NCBI RefSeq assembly: GCF_004357905.1
Contig: NZ_SMTT01000002.1
Span: 180,999-244,998, forward strand
Reading direction: 5' to 3'
DNA from: Campylobacter lari
GTDB lineage: Bacteria; Campylobacterota; Campylobacteria; Campylobacterales; Campylobacteraceae
DNA length: 64,000 bases
Made by a program: the position numbers and the translations under genes. Shown piece after piece: positions 9,385 through 19,457 of this stretch (position 1 is the first letter of the stretch; each line of letters begins with the position of its first letter). The notes beneath the pieces are model-generated. The model had not been told where the DNA came from and did no database searches. It saw nothing but the letters and a program-made list of their open reading frames with translations.

Positions 9385-9429
9385 AAACCTTGATAAAAAT
9401 GATAAAATATTTTATTTTTATCAAGGTTT
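9385..9429 (+). terminator. terminator-like hairpin after rrc, covering the next gene's ribosome-binding site
   Basis: A 16-bp perfect inverted repeat (9385-9400 with 9414-9429) has a 13-base AT loop. The right arm contains AAGG at 9423-9426, the only Shine-Dalgarno candidate for the ATG at 9433. When the hairpin forms, that site would be paired. No T-run follows before the start codon. Confidence 0.7.
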
Positions 9430-9432
9430 AAT

Positions 9433-9906
9433 ATGCAAATTTTAACTCATCCTTTTGAACCTTTCTTTGATGAACACTCAAAAGTTTTAATACTAGGTTC
9501 TTTTCCATCTATTAAATCAAGAGAAGAAAATTTTTATTATCAACATAGTAAAAATCGTTTTTGGCGCATTTTTGAAATATTATTTGAGTGTGAGTTAAAA
9601 ACAGTACAAGATCAAAAAGCTTTTTTAAAAGCAAATCATATAGCACTTTGGGATGTTATAGCAAGTTGTAAGATAAAAAATTCAGATGATAAAACCATTT
9701 CTTATGCTAAAGCAAATGATATAAATATTATTTTAGATAAGGCAAATATAGAAAAAATTTGTGTTTTAGGTAAAGTTGCAAGTAAATATTTTGCTAAATT
9801 TTATCCTGAGCAAGAATTTTTTGAACTTCCTTCAAGTTCTCCTGCTAATATGAATTATTCTTTAGAAAATTTAGTAGAAAAATATAGCATTATAAAGGAA
9901 AAATAA
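9433..9906 (+). CDS. DNA-deoxyinosine (hypoxanthine) glycosylase, UDG superfamily
   Basis: It is predicted to excise deaminated adenine from DNA, starting base-excision repair. The 157-residue product has the family's N-terminal signature, VLILGSFPSIKSREENFYY, then HSKNRFWRI and LWDVIASC. The C-terminal ELPSSSPANMNYS segment matches the family's SPA loop. The start ATG is close to a hairpin that includes its only plausible ribosome-binding site. The stop overlaps the rnhB start by one base, coupling two nucleic-acid repair genes. Confidence 0.82.
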   Translation: MQILTHPFEPFFDEHSKVLILGSFPSIKSREENFYYQHSKNRFWRIFEILFECELKTVQDQKAFLKANHIALWDVIASCKIKNSDDKTISYAKANDINIILDKANIEKICVLGKVASKYFAKFYPEQEFFELPSSSPANMNYSLENLVEKYSIIKEK

Positions 9907-10457
9907 TGGCTTTAGTTGGAGTAGATGAGGCTGGACGCGGGGCTTTGGCTGGAGATATGCACATAGGAGCTTGCAAGCTTTTAAAAAATATTGATGGTTT
10001 AGCTGATTCTAAAAAATTAAGTGCAAAAAAAAGAGAAGAACTATATGAACAAATTCTTTCTAGCTCAAATTTTTTAATCCTTGCTTTTTCGCCTTTGCAG
10101 ATTGATACTTTAGGGCTTAGTCAGTGTTTGCAACTAGCTTTAAAAATCATAAAAAGGCATTTTAACCAAGATGAGATTTTATATGATGGAAATTTAAATT
10201 ATGGAGTTTTAGGCATAAAAACCATGATTAAAGCTGATATGAAAGTACAAGAAGTTTCAGCAGCTAGTATATTAGCCAAGGTAAGTCGTGATCAAAAAAT
10301 GTGTTATTTTTCTAAATTATATAATCATTATGATTTTGATAAACACAAAGGTTATGGTACAAAAGCTCATATAGAAAAGATTAAAGTATTTGGTTATTCA
10401 CCTTTGCATCGCAAAAGTTTTATGTTAAAGTGTTTTGAGAAAAGCTTATTTGATTAG
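9906..10457 (+). CDS. rnhB: ribonuclease HII
   Basis: It cleaves RNA in RNA-DNA hybrids and single ribonucleotides in DNA. The 183-residue product has the GVDEAGRG active-site motif at the N terminus, YDGN for the next acidic residue, and VSAASILAKVSRD. It overlaps the glycosylase gene by one base. No terminator is evident in the AT-rich 160 bases that follow. Confidence 0.95.
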   Translation: MALVGVDEAGRGALAGDMHIGACKLLKNIDGLADSKKLSAKKREELYEQILSSSNFLILAFSPLQIDTLGLSQCLQLALKIIKRHFNQDEILYDGNLNYGVLGIKTMIKADMKVQEVSAASILAKVSRDQKMCYFSKLYNHYDFDKHKGYGTKAHIEKIKVFGYSPLHRKSFMLKCFEKSLFD

Positions 10458-10617
10458 ATTGTGTTTTGTAGTTTTAATAGTGAAAAAATATAATTAAAAA
10501 CTATTTTTTTAATAATAATCTATTAAAAATTATAATATTGGTCTAAAATACTCTATGTTTTAAGAAAAATTAATTTTTTTCTATTATAGTAATATAAAAA
10601 ATATTTTAAGGGGTATT

Positions 10618-11646
10618 ATGTCTTTACTTTTAAGTGAGCTAAAGATTGGAAATTTTTATGTAAAAAATCGCATCGTAATGCCTCCTATGGATATGTATGA
10701 AACACAAGTTTTAGATGGTAAGATTAATCAATTTCACTTGATACATTATGGAGCTAGAGCTTTGGGTGGTGTTGGGCTTATCATAGTTCAAGCTTGTGCG
10801 ATTAATGAAAATGCAAAAATTGCTGATAATGATATAGGCCTTTGGGGAGATTTTCAAATTCTAGGACATAAGGAGCTTGTCGATCTTTGTCATCATTTTG
10901 GTGCTAAAGTTGCTATCCAACTAAATCATAGTGGTCGTAAAAATTCATGCAAACAAGCTATATCAAAAGCCCCAAGTAATATCGCTTTTAGTGAAAAATT
11001 TTCTAAACTTCATGTTTTAAGTAAAGATGAAATTTTACAAATAGAGCAAGAATTTATCCAAAGTGCTAAAAGAGCTAAAGAAGCAGGCTATGATGCGATA
11101 GAGCTTCATAGTGCTCATGGGTATTTGCTTAGTTCATTTTTATCTCCTTTATCAAATCAAAGAGATGATGAATATGGTGGTAGTTTTGAAAATAGAGCGC
11201 GTCTTTTGTGTGATATCATTAAGCGTATAAAAAAAGAAGTTGATATTACTTTATTTGTAAGAATTTCAGCTACAGAGTGGCAAGAGGGTGGTTGGAATTT
11301 GGAAGATAGTAAAAAACTTGCCTTGATTTTAGAAAATTTAGGCGTTGATATGTTAGATATTTCAGCAGGAGGAAATATCAACAAACCTTCTTTAGTGCCA
11401 AATATAGCACCACTTTACCAAGCTCCTTATGCTAAGGCTTTAAAAGAAGTTGTTAAAATTCCTATATCTTGCGTGGGTCTTATAAATAGTTCTAGCGAAG
11501 GTGAGGCTTTGCTTTTGGGTGAGGTGTGTGATTTAGTTTGTTATGGTAGAAAATTATTAAGAAGTCCAAATTTTGCAAATGAAGCTGCAGTTGCTTTAAA
11601 TGAAAGGGAAAAAATCACGCCAAACTACTCAAGAGCATATTTGTAA
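10618..11646 (+). CDS. Old Yellow Enzyme family NADH:flavin oxidoreductase
   Basis: This is an FMN-dependent ene-reductase-type TIM barrel of 342 residues. The order is typical: KNRIVMPPMDMY (flavin region), QLNHSGRK, YDAIELHSAHGYLLSSFLSPLSNQRDDEYGGSFENRARL, VRISATEW, and a C-terminal phosphate-binding CYGRKLL. It looks more like the YqjM group than the long enoate reductases. The substrate is unknown. It is preceded by AAGGGG and an AT-rich 160-base promoter region, and followed by a terminator. Confidence 0.85.
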   Translation: MSLLLSELKIGNFYVKNRIVMPPMDMYETQVLDGKINQFHLIHYGARALGGVGLIIVQACAINENAKIADNDIGLWGDFQILGHKELVDLCHHFGAKVAIQLNHSGRKNSCKQAISKAPSNIAFSEKFSKLHVLSKDEILQIEQEFIQSAKRAKEAGYDAIELHSAHGYLLSSFLSPLSNQRDDEYGGSFENRARLLCDIIKRIKKEVDITLFVRISATEWQEGGWNLEDSKKLALILENLGVDMLDISAGGNINKPSLVPNIAPLYQAPYAKALKEVVKIPISCVGLINSSSEGEALLLGEVCDLVCYGRKLLRSPNFANEAAVALNEREKITPNYSRAYL

Positions 11647-11654
11647 AATAATAC

Positions 11655-11687
11655 AAAAAGTTTTTAGGTAAAAGCTTTTTTTATTAT
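11655..11687 (+). terminator. intrinsic terminator after the Old Yellow Enzyme gene
   Basis: An 11-bp stem with one G-T pair (11655-11665 with 11670-11680) and an AGGT loop is followed by TTTATTATTTTTT. It lies between the oxidoreductase and sdaC. Confidence 0.6.
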
Positions 11688-11705
11688 TTTTTACAAGGAG
11701 AAAAT

Positions 11706-13028
11706 GTGGATAATCTTAAGTGGAATTCTTTTGATACGCGTTGGATGCTTTCTCTTTTTGGGACTGCAGTTGGTGCGGGGATTTTATTTTTACCTATTAA
11801 AGCAGGTGTTGGTGGTTTTTGGCCAGTTGTTGTAATGGCTTTGATTATTTTTCCAATGGTGTATTTAAGCCATAGAGCCTTAAGTCGTTTTGTATGTCAA
11901 GCAAATGGTAATGATAAAGATATTACTCATGCGGCTGAAGAGTATTTTGGCAGAAAAGTAAGTATTTTTATTTCTGTGCTTTATTTCTTTGCAATTTTCC
12001 CAATTTGTTTAGCATATTGTGTAGGTATAACTAATACTTTTGAGAGTTTTATTTATAATCAATTCTTACCACTTTTAGATCCAAATGGTTCTTTCGCAAA
12101 CGCAATTAGTGCTATGTATCAAACAAGTGTAAATGAGCAAGGAAAAACTATAGCTAATTTACTTCCTTTTTATAGAGCGCTTTTTGCTTTTGTTTTAGTA
12201 AGTATTTTTATGCTTATTATGCTTTTTAGTGAAGAATTAATTACCAAAGTATGTGAGTGGCTTGTATATCCTTTATGTGCTATTTTATTTTTATTTTCTT
12301 TATATCTTATCCCGCAATGGTCGTTTGAAAGTTTTAGTGCTATTCCTGGAACAAAAGAATTTATTACTATAGTATGGCTAACTTTACCGGTTTTAGTGTT
12401 TTCATTTAATCACTCACCAGCGATTTCTACTTTTTCTTTAAGTGTAAAAAGACAATATCCTGAAAATTCAGTACAAAAAGCAAATCAAGTGTTATTTAGA
12501 ACTTCTGTAATGTTACTTGCTTTTGTAATGTTTTTTGTGGTATCTTGTGTGCTTTCTTTAACTCCTGCAGAACTTGCTGAAGCTAGAGCACAAAACATAC
12601 CTGTACTTTCTTATTTTGCTAATAAACTTGATAATCCATTTATTTCTTATGGTGGTCCACTAATCGCATTTTTAGCAATTTCTAGTTCATTCTTTGGGCA
12701 TTATTTTGGTGCTAGGGAAGGTGCTTATGGTATAGTTAGAAAATGTTGTAAATTAGCAGGTAATGATAATCCGGATTTGAAAAAAATCGCAGTTTATTCA
12801 ACTTTGGTAATGTATATTGTTATGTTAATTACTGCTTATGTAAATCCAAGTATTTTAGGTTTTATTGAAAGCTTAGGTGGTCCAATCATTGCCGCAATCT
12901 TATTTTTAATGCCTATGATTGCAATTTACACTGTATCTAAAATGAAAAAATTCCAAAACAAAGCTTTAGATGCATTTGTGTTTATCACAGGTATTTTGAC
13001 AATCATCACTGTAATTTATACTTTTTAA
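11706..13028 (+). CDS. sdaC: serine/H+ symporter SdaC (HAAAP family)
   Basis: It imports L-serine through the inner membrane. The 440-residue product has about eleven hydrophobic helices. The first is LFGTAVGAGILFLPI, typical of this amino-acid permease family. The start chosen is the GTG at 11706, five bases after ACAAGGAG. The ATG at 11704 is out of frame and hits a stop early. sdaA follows after 11 bases, forming a serine uptake and deamination operon. Confidence 0.92.
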   Translation: MDNLKWNSFDTRWMLSLFGTAVGAGILFLPIKAGVGGFWPVVVMALIIFPMVYLSHRALSRFVCQANGNDKDITHAAEEYFGRKVSIFISVLYFFAIFPICLAYCVGITNTFESFIYNQFLPLLDPNGSFANAISAMYQTSVNEQGKTIANLLPFYRALFAFVLVSIFMLIMLFSEELITKVCEWLVYPLCAILFLFSLYLIPQWSFESFSAIPGTKEFITIVWLTLPVLVFSFNHSPAISTFSLSVKRQYPENSVQKANQVLFRTSVMLLAFVMFFVVSCVLSLTPAELAEARAQNIPVLSYFANKLDNPFISYGGPLIAFLAISSSFFGHYFGAREGAYGIVRKCCKLAGNDNPDLKKIAVYSTLVMYIVMLITAYVNPSILGFIESLGGPIIAAILFLMPMIAIYTVSKMKKFQNKALDAFVFITGILTIITVIYTF

Positions 13029-13039
13029 GGTGCTGATGA

Positions 13040-14407
13040 ATGAGTAGTAATTTAAGTATATTTAAAGTTGGTGTCGGTCCTTCATCTTCTCATACTTTAG
13101 GACCAATGCTAGCAGGGAATATGTTTTGTGAAAAAATCAAAGATAAAATCACACAAATTACAAAAATTCAAATCAAACTTTATGGCTCTTTATCGCTTAC
13201 TGGTAAAGGCCATTTAAGTGATAAAGCTATTATATGGGGGTTGAGTGGCTTAAGAGCAAAAGAATTAAATATTGCTTTGCAAGATCGTGTGTTTAATAAA
13301 ATTTTGCAAGATAAAATTTTGGTTTTAGATGCTCAAAAAGAATTAAATTTTGATTATGATAAAGATTTGATTTTTGAAAAAGACTTTTTACCTTTGCATG
13401 AAAATGGATTGAAAATAAGTGCTTATAATGAAAATGGAGAAATCATTGCTGAAGAAATTTATTATTCGGTAGGCGGTGGTTTTGTTATGAGTGAAGCTGA
13501 ACTTCAAAAACACAAAGATGGAGCTTGTGAGCAAAAACATACTAAATTAGAACTTGATATTAATAATGCAAGCGATGCTTTAAGAATTTGCGAAGAAAAT
13601 TCATGGGATCTAGCAAAACTCTCTTATGAATATGAGCTTCAATTTCACACTAAAGAAGAAATTAGAGCTTATTGTTTAGAAATTTGGGAAGTAATGCAAG
13701 AAGTTTATTATAATGGTATTCATCCAAGCTCAGATTTTCTTCCAGGGAATTTACATTTAAAACGCCGCGCCAAAGGACTTAATGAGCGTTTGGCTATGAC
13801 AAGTGATCCTTTAGGAATTATTGATTTTATTTCTTTATATGCTATTGCTATTGCAGAGGAAAATGCAAGTGGAGCTAGAGTGGTAACTGCACCAACTAAT
13901 GGTGCATGTGCTGTTGTGCCTGCTGTAATGCTTTATCTTAAAAATCATACTATTGGTTTTAACGATGAAAAAGCCATTAATTTTTTACTTACTGCTATGT
14001 TAATAGGCTCTTTTTATAAGAAAAATGCAAGTATAAGTGGTGCTGAAGCTGGCTGTCAAGCTGAAATTGGTAGTGCAAGTTCTATGGCAGCAGGAGCTAT
14101 GGCTACTGTAATGGGTTTTGATGCAAAGATAGCTTGTAATGCTGCTGAAATTGCAATGGAGCATCATTTAGGTTTAACTTGTGATCCAGTAAGTGGTTTA
14201 GTGCAAATTCCTTGTATAGAAAGAAATGCCTTTGGAGCGATTAAAGCAATTTCAGCTGCTAGAATGGCAATGAGTAGAAAATCAACTCCAAAAGTAAGTC
14301 TTGATGAGGTTATAAAAACTATGTATGAAACCGGCAAAGACATGAACTCAAAATACAAAGAAACTTCTTTAGGTGGCCTAGCTACTAATCTTACAAGTGT
14401 ATGTTAA
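13040..14407 (+). CDS. sdaA: L-serine dehydratase, iron-sulfur type
   Basis: It converts serine to pyruvate and ammonia, a main carbon entry for asaccharolytic campylobacters. The 455-residue single-chain form has the SSSHTLGPM motif near residue 14, then the alpha domain with TAPTNGACAVVPAV, GAEAGCQAEIGSASSMAAGA and CDPVSGLVQIPC. These include cysteines expected to bind the 4Fe-4S cluster. It lies directly behind sdaC. A perfect palindromic terminator overlaps its stop codon. Confidence 0.96.
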   Translation: MSSNLSIFKVGVGPSSSHTLGPMLAGNMFCEKIKDKITQITKIQIKLYGSLSLTGKGHLSDKAIIWGLSGLRAKELNIALQDRVFNKILQDKILVLDAQKELNFDYDKDLIFEKDFLPLHENGLKISAYNENGEIIAEEIYYSVGGGFVMSEAELQKHKDGACEQKHTKLELDINNASDALRICEENSWDLAKLSYEYELQFHTKEEIRAYCLEIWEVMQEVYYNGIHPSSDFLPGNLHLKRRAKGLNERLAMTSDPLGIIDFISLYAIAIAEENASGARVVTAPTNGACAVVPAVMLYLKNHTIGFNDEKAINFLLTAMLIGSFYKKNASISGAEAGCQAEIGSASSMAAGAMATVMGFDAKIACNAAEIAMEHHLGLTCDPVSGLVQIPCIERNAFGAIKAISAARMAMSRKSTPKVSLDEVIKTMYETGKDMNSKYKETSLGGLATNLTSVC

Positions 14408-14436
14408 AACCTTAAGTTTTAAAACTTAAGGTTTTT
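14406..14436 (+). terminator. palindromic intrinsic terminator after sdaA
   Basis: Bases 14406-14420 are perfectly complementary to 14421-14435, a 15+15 palindrome ending in TTTTT. It begins within the sdaA stop codon. Confidence 0.8.
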
Positions 14437-14496
14437 CCTTAAAGCTTTTAAAAGCGCATAAATGCTAAATTTTTAAAAATTTTAAGGAAAATATAA

Positions 14497-15252
14497 ATGA
14501 TAGAAATCAAAAAACCAGCAGAAATAGAAAAACTACGCAAGGCAAATGAACTTGTAGCTAGAACGCTTGACTATCTAGAGGGCATTATAGTTCCGGGTAT
14601 GAGTTTAAAAGAAATTGACATTAAAGCAGAAGAATTTATACTTGATCATGGTGCAAAACCATCTTTTAAAGGCTTATATGGTTTTCCAGGCAGTATTTGT
14701 ATCTCGCTTAATCAAGCTTGCATTCATGGTGTAGGGGATGAGCGTATTTTAAAAGAAGGCGATATTTTAGGGCTTGATGTGGGTACTTGTATAGATGGAT
14801 ATTATGGAGATGCAGCAAGGACTATACCTATAGGTCAAATTTCAGCTACTGATGAGGCTTTGATTGCTTGTGCTAAAGATGCTTTGTATTATGCTATAGA
14901 TATTATCAAAGAAGGTATGCGTTTTAAAGAGCTTTCATATGAGCTTGGCGAGTTTATCACTAAAAGAGGATTTGTACCTTTGAAAGGTTATTGTGGTCAT
15001 GGTATAGGTAAAAAGCCACACGGTGAGCCTGAAATTCCAAATTATTTAGAACCGGGTGCTAGTGCAAAAAGTGGACCTAAAATCAAAAATGGCATGGTAT
15101 TTTGCATAGAGCCTATGGTATGTCAAAAAGATGGCACACCGGTACATTTAAAAGGTAATTGGGAAGCAGGAAGCAAAGATGGATTAAATGCTGCTCATTA
15201 TGAGCATTGTGTTGCAATTATAAATGGCAAAGCAGATATTTTATCTAAGTAA
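14497..15252 (+). CDS. map: methionine aminopeptidase type I
   Basis: It removes the initiator methionine from nascent proteins. The 251-residue product contains the metal ligands in LDVGTCIDGYYGDAART (two Asp), GYCGHGIG (His), FCIEPM (Glu) and EHCVAI (Glu). It is preceded by TTTAAGGAAAATATAA. It converges on docB and shares a palindromic terminator with it. Confidence 0.96.
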   Translation: MIEIKKPAEIEKLRKANELVARTLDYLEGIIVPGMSLKEIDIKAEEFILDHGAKPSFKGLYGFPGSICISLNQACIHGVGDERILKEGDILGLDVGTCIDGYYGDAARTIPIGQISATDEALIACAKDALYYAIDIIKEGMRFKELSYELGEFITKRGFVPLKGYCGHGIGKKPHGEPEIPNYLEPGASAKSGPKIKNGMVFCIEPMVCQKDGTPVHLKGNWEAGSKDGLNAAHYEHCVAIINGKADILSK

Positions 15253-15273
15253 GAAAGTTTAAACTTTCTTACT
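15248..15273. terminator. bidirectional terminator between map and docB
   Basis: This is a perfect 13+13 palindrome (15248-15260 with 15261-15273). It overlaps the map stop region and the docB stop at 15269-15271, so it can serve both convergent genes. Confidence 0.75.
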
Positions 15274-17071
15274 CAAATGTTTTTAGTTTTTCTGAAAGTT
15301 TAGAGGCATTTTCTAAAACATCTTGTGAAATTTGTGTTAGCTCGAGTGAATAGTTTTTAACACAATTTGCAAGTTCAGTCACTTTTTCTACATTTTGTTC
15401 TAACTCATTCATTTTAGCTTTTGACTCATCGCTTTTTTCTTCCATAATTTTAGTAGAATGGATACTTGTTTTTAATTTTTCTATAGAAGCACCGACTTCA
15501 CCTTGTAAGATATTAGCTTTGTTAGAAGTATCACTCATGGATTGATGAATTCCATCCATCAAGCTTTTGTTGTCATTAATTTGTTGTACTATAGTTCTTA
15601 CAGTAGTTTCTATAGCGACTAAAGATTTTGTAGTTTTATCAGCTAAGTTTCTAACTTCATCAGCAACAACAGCAAAGCCTCTACCATGTTCTCCTGCGCG
15701 AGCTGCTTCAATAGCTGCATTTAAAGCTAGCAAGTTAGTTTGATCGGCTATATCTTTAATGGCTGCTGTAACTTCTACAATACTATCAGCACTTTGTACC
15801 AGTATATCCATAGCACTTAAAACACTTTGTTCTTTTTCTCCACTTAGTAATATAAGCTCTACTAGCTCTTTAAGCGTTTTTTCAACTTCTCCCATAACTT
15901 CTTGCATATCATGCATATCTTTTATAGTATTTTTAGCTAGATTTTGAGTTAAGTCTATATGACTTTCTAAAACAGAACTTATTTCATGGACATTAGAAAT
16001 TTGCTCATGTTGTAAAAGTGAACTTTGCTGTAAAATTTCAGCATTTTGGGAAAGTTTTTGTGAGCTTTTGTGACTTGAATTTGCAGTTTGTATGGCTTCT
16101 AAAACTGAATTTTGCACTATCTGTATGAAAGAATTAATATAGCGAGCACTTGTAGCTAATTCGCTTTTTTTATCAATGTCTAATCTTGCACTTAAATTCG
16201 CATGTTCTCCTGCTAGATTTGCACTTAGTTTTTCAAGTAAAGATATAGGTATGATTACTTTTTTTAATGTTAAAAGTATGAAAAAAATCAATACAACTAA
16301 GGTAAATAGGAAAATTCCTATAGCTGTATAAAGATTATATTTATTTTGTAGATTGATATTTTTAGCAATTAAATTTTGGTGTGCTAAAATTTGTTTTTGC
16401 AGTTCTTGATCAAGAAAACTTTGAGAATTATCTTTTAATATTTTAATTTGACTTAATATCATCTTACAATGTGTATTAAAAAGCTCAAATAACTCTTGTG
16501 GTAATTGAGAATCTTTTGCGTTTAAATTTGTGACAAGATTTTGTAATCTATTTTGTGCTAAAGGTTCTAATATATCCATAGTTCCTATAATGCTTAAAAT
16601 ATTTCCTATATATTCTATTTGTTTAGCCTCTTGAGTAGTGAGTGCTAATTGATTTGTTTGTTTGATGATTTCTTGTTGAATTTCATAAAGATAAAGCTTT
16701 GAATTTATAGCAATAGAATTGGCTGATTTAAAATGTTGTAGTTGTGTATTTTTTTTCTGAAAAATTGCTTCTAGCTTTTTAGTATCTATTTCATTGGCTT
16801 TTAAAATAGCTAAAGTATTTTCAAAATCTCTTACTAGTTTGACGCTAATGTCATAGTTTTGTAGATTTAGTTTATTTTTAAAAATTTCATCTATTTTAGT
16901 ATCTAGAATTTCTAATTTTTGAAAAGAATCCATAATAAGTGAATTTCTTTTGGTGGTATTGTAAGTATTAAAAATAAATAAAGTCAAAGTTAAAAGCAAT
17001 ACCAAAACCACTATGGATAAAGTGATGAATTGTTTTAAAAAAGAGAAAGTTTTTTTATTTGAGTGGATCAT
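15269..17071 (-). CDS. docB: methyl-accepting chemotaxis protein DocB (Tlp10-like)
   Basis: This is a membrane chemoreceptor of 600 residues. The first membrane helix is about residues 13-36. A helical periplasmic domain of ~210 residues follows, then the second helix at ~248-269, a HAMP-like region and the signalling hairpin with [20 protein letters not shown]. It starts 17 bases inside the end of docA, with a good AGGAG. The pair matches the C. jejuni docA/docB order I recall (both needed for chick colonisation). The ligand is unknown. Confidence 0.88.
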   Translation of the reverse strand: MIHSNKKTFSFLKQFITLSIVVLVLLLTLTLFIFNTYNTTKRNSLIMDSFQKLEILDTKIDEIFKNKLNLQNYDISVKLVRDFENTLAILKANEIDTKKLEAIFQKKNTQLQHFKSANSIAINSKLYLYEIQQEIIKQTNQLALTTQEAKQIEYIGNILSIIGTMDILEPLAQNRLQNLVTNLNAKDSQLPQELFELFNTHCKMILSQIKILKDNSQSFLDQELQKQILAHQNLIAKNINLQNKYNLYTAIGIFLFTLVVLIFFILLTLKKVIIPISLLEKLSANLAGEHANLSARLDIDKKSELATSARYINSFIQIVQNSVLEAIQTANSSHKSSQKLSQNAEILQQSSLLQHEQISNVHEISSVLESHIDLTQNLAKNTIKDMHDMQEVMGEVEKTLKELVELILLSGEKEQSVLSAMDILVQSADSIVEVTAAIKDIADQTNLLALNAAIEAARAGEHGRGFAVVADEVRNLADKTTKSLVAIETTVRTIVQQINDNKSLMDGIHQSMSDTSNKANILQGEVGASIEKLKTSIHSTKIMEEKSDESKAKMNELEQNVEKVTELANCVKNYSLELTQISQDVLENASKLSEKLKTFE

Positions 17072-17981
17072 GGTATTCTCCTGTTAAAGAATTTAAAAAT
17101 GCAACTATATCATCAACTACATCTTGCTCTAAAAATTTACCAAGCTGATAATACGCCATAAATTGTACGCAAGCATCAAGTGTTGGCATAGAACCATCAT
17201 GAAAATAAGGAGCAGTTTTGGCTATGTTTCTAAGACTTGGCACTTTTACTACAAATTGATCGTGAGGATCTTGAGTGATCTCATAGCGTCCTTTCCAATT
17301 TGTTCCATTATCATAAGGAACAAATACTCCCATTTTTTGATACATATTTCCACCTATATTTTGTCCTTGATGGCATGCTATACAACCATTTGATAAAAAG
17401 GCATTATAGCCTCTTTTTGCTTGTTCGCTTATAGCGTTTTTATCTCCCTTTAAGTAGCGGTCAAATGGGGAATTTGGCGTAAGTAAGGTTTTTTGAAATT
17501 CAGCTAAAGCATCTGCTATATTATCAAAGGTAACTTCTCCGTAAAGTCTTTTAAATTCTTTTTCATAAATTGCGTTAGTTTTTACTATTTGCACCACTTC
17601 ATCTGCATCTTTTAACCCCATTTCTTTAGGGTTTAACAAAGGATGTTTGGCTTGTTCTTGTAAATCTTTTGCATTGCCTCTCCAAAATTGTGCTAGGCTA
17701 AAAACGGCATTAAAATTTGTAGGAGTATGGAATGGCTCATCTATTATGCCATTAATACCTGTTGAAAAAGTTTTATTATCTACTCCAAAATTTGCAATAT
17801 CATGACAACTATTGCAAGATACTTTTTTATCTTTTGATAAACTTGTATCCATATAGAGTTTTTTTCCTAAAATAGCTTTTTCTTTATTATAAGGAATGCT
17901 TTCTGGTATAGGTGTAATCATTTCAAATGCTAAAAGTGGCAACAAAGAAAGTATTAAAACAATAAAAATTTTCATAATCAT
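17055..17981 (-). CDS. docA: di-haem cytochrome c peroxidase DocA
   Basis: This periplasmic enzyme reduces hydrogen peroxide with electrons from cytochrome c. The 308-residue product has an N-terminal signal sequence and two CxxCH haem sites, CNSCH near residues 56-60 and CIACH near 200-204. [19 protein letters not shown] segment is typical of bacterial peroxidases. A second ATG at 17975 also has good ribosome-binding spacing. Its end overlaps docB by 17 bases, so an oxidant-removing enzyme and a chemoreceptor are coexpressed. Confidence 0.92.
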   Translation of the reverse strand: MIMKIFIVLILSLLPLLAFEMITPIPESIPYNKEKAILGKKLYMDTSLSKDKKVSCNSCHDIANFGVDNKTFSTGINGIIDEPFHTPTNFNAVFSLAQFWRGNAKDLQEQAKHPLLNPKEMGLKDADEVVQIVKTNAIYEKEFKRLYGEVTFDNIADALAEFQKTLLTPNSPFDRYLKGDKNAISEQAKRGYNAFLSNGCIACHQGQNIGGNMYQKMGVFVPYDNGTNWKGRYEITQDPHDQFVVKVPSLRNIAKTAPYFHDGSMPTLDACVQFMAYYQLGKFLEQDVVDDIVAFLNSLTGEYHDPLK

Positions 17982-18032
17982 TTTCCTTTAATTTTATAAA
18001 TTTTTAATTAATAATTTTTTTTAATTATAACA

Positions 18033-19322
18033 TTAAAATCTTAACCTCTTATAAGTAAATATGGTAGTTATCAGTGTTATCAGGGATAAAAACAAAATAT
18101 AAATAAAAATTCCATACACGAAAGGATTTTCAGGTTTTATAGCCAAAGAATGTAATGCAAATACAAGTTGAGGAGTGAAACCACCCGCTATTGCATAAGC
18201 TATATTATAAGAAAAAGAAATTCCACTAAAACGAATACTTGGCTTAAAAATTTTACACATTAAAATAGGTGCTAAAGCATTAATACCACCAAAAAAACAC
18301 GCTATAAAATAAAAATATATACTCAAATGCAAAATTTGAGCATAGAAAAAATAAAAATAAAAAAAGCACGATAAACTAAATCCTATGGTAAAAATTAAAG
18401 CGGTAGCTAAAAAACCAAATTTATCAACCCAAATTCCAGCAAGTAAAGTTCCACAAGATAAAATTACTATTGCAAACATTTGGATTAAAATCGCATCTGT
18501 TTTATCAAGAATCAAAACTTCTGATATAAAATTAGGCATAAGTAAAATAAGTATTATCACGCAAGCTGTGAGCATCCAAGTTAAAAGCATAGAAGCAATG
18601 ATGTCTAAATAAATATTTTTTTCTTTAAAAAGTGTTTTTAAAGGAAATTTTTCTAAATCATTTTCTTGTCGCATTTTTTGAAAAACAGGTGTTTCTTCTA
18701 AAAATTTTCTAAGATATATAGAAATGATACCAAAAAATCCACCTATAGCAAATGGAATACGCCAAGCATATTCATAAATTGCTTCTTGATCAAAGTAATG
18801 ATTAATCGCTAAGGCAACAATACAACCTAAAAGAATTCCAAAAGCCATAGAAGCATTAATAGCGCTAATATAAAAACTATCTCTTCCATCGGGTGCATGT
18901 TCTTTTACAAATACCCAAGCACCAGGGAGTTCTCCGCCTATAGCTATACCTTGAGCTATTCTAACAAGTAGTAAAAAAATAGGAGCAAAATATCCTATAG
19001 TTTCAAAAGTAGGTATAAAAGCTAGAGAGAAAGTTGGAAGCACCATGAGTAATATACTAAGCATAAACATCTTTTTGCGACCCATTTTATCTCCAAAATG
19101 TGCCATAATTATACCACCGATTGGTCTAGCTAAATATCCTGCCGCGAAAGCCCCATAAGTGTTTAAAAGTTTCCAAAAATCACTTAAATCACTAGGAAAA
19201 AAATTTCTTGAAATATAATTAGCAAAAAATACAAAAATAACAAAATCATAAAATTCTAAAGCTCCACCCAAAGAAGATAAGGAAAGAGTTTTAAAATCAC
19301 CTCTTTTTAAAGTTTTTGACAT
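18033..19322 (-). CDS. MFS transporter, metabolite:H+ symporter (MHS/ProP-KgtP) type
   Basis: This is an inner-membrane carrier of 429 residues with about twelve helices. It carries the family motifs GGALEFYDFVIF near the N terminus, HFGDKMGRKKMF after helix 2 and RIAQGIAIGGELPGAWVFVKEH in helix 4. The last of these marks the metabolite:H+ symporter group, which carries organic acids or osmolytes. The substrate cannot be read from the sequence. It is divergent from infA and upstream of docA on the same strand, with a 51-base gap. Confidence 0.85.
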   Translation of the reverse strand: MSKTLKRGDFKTLSLSSLGGALEFYDFVIFVFFANYISRNFFPSDLSDFWKLLNTYGAFAAGYLARPIGGIIMAHFGDKMGRKKMFMLSILLMVLPTFSLAFIPTFETIGYFAPIFLLLVRIAQGIAIGGELPGAWVFVKEHAPDGRDSFYISAINASMAFGILLGCIVALAINHYFDQEAIYEYAWRIPFAIGGFFGIISIYLRKFLEETPVFQKMRQENDLEKFPLKTLFKEKNIYLDIIASMLLTWMLTACVIILILLMPNFISEVLILDKTDAILIQMFAIVILSCGTLLAGIWVDKFGFLATALIFTIGFSLSCFFYFYFFYAQILHLSIYFYFIACFFGGINALAPILMCKIFKPSIRFSGISFSYNIAYAIAGGFTPQLVFALHSLAIKPENPFVYGIFIYILFLSLITLITTIFTYKRLRF

Positions 19323-19457
19323 CTATAAATACTTTCTTTTTGTAGTAATTTTGTAATTATAGTAAAAATATTATAGTTTGTAAAAAAATATTAAAAATTT
19401 AAAAAGAAAAATTGTGATAAAATAATAGCTTTGTATTTTATAGAAAGGAGAGAAATA

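Noticed and set aside
11704..11706. ATG two bases before the sdaC GTG as the start
   Set aside because: It is out of frame with SdaC and meets a stop after a few dozen codons; the GTG has AAGGAG at good spacing.
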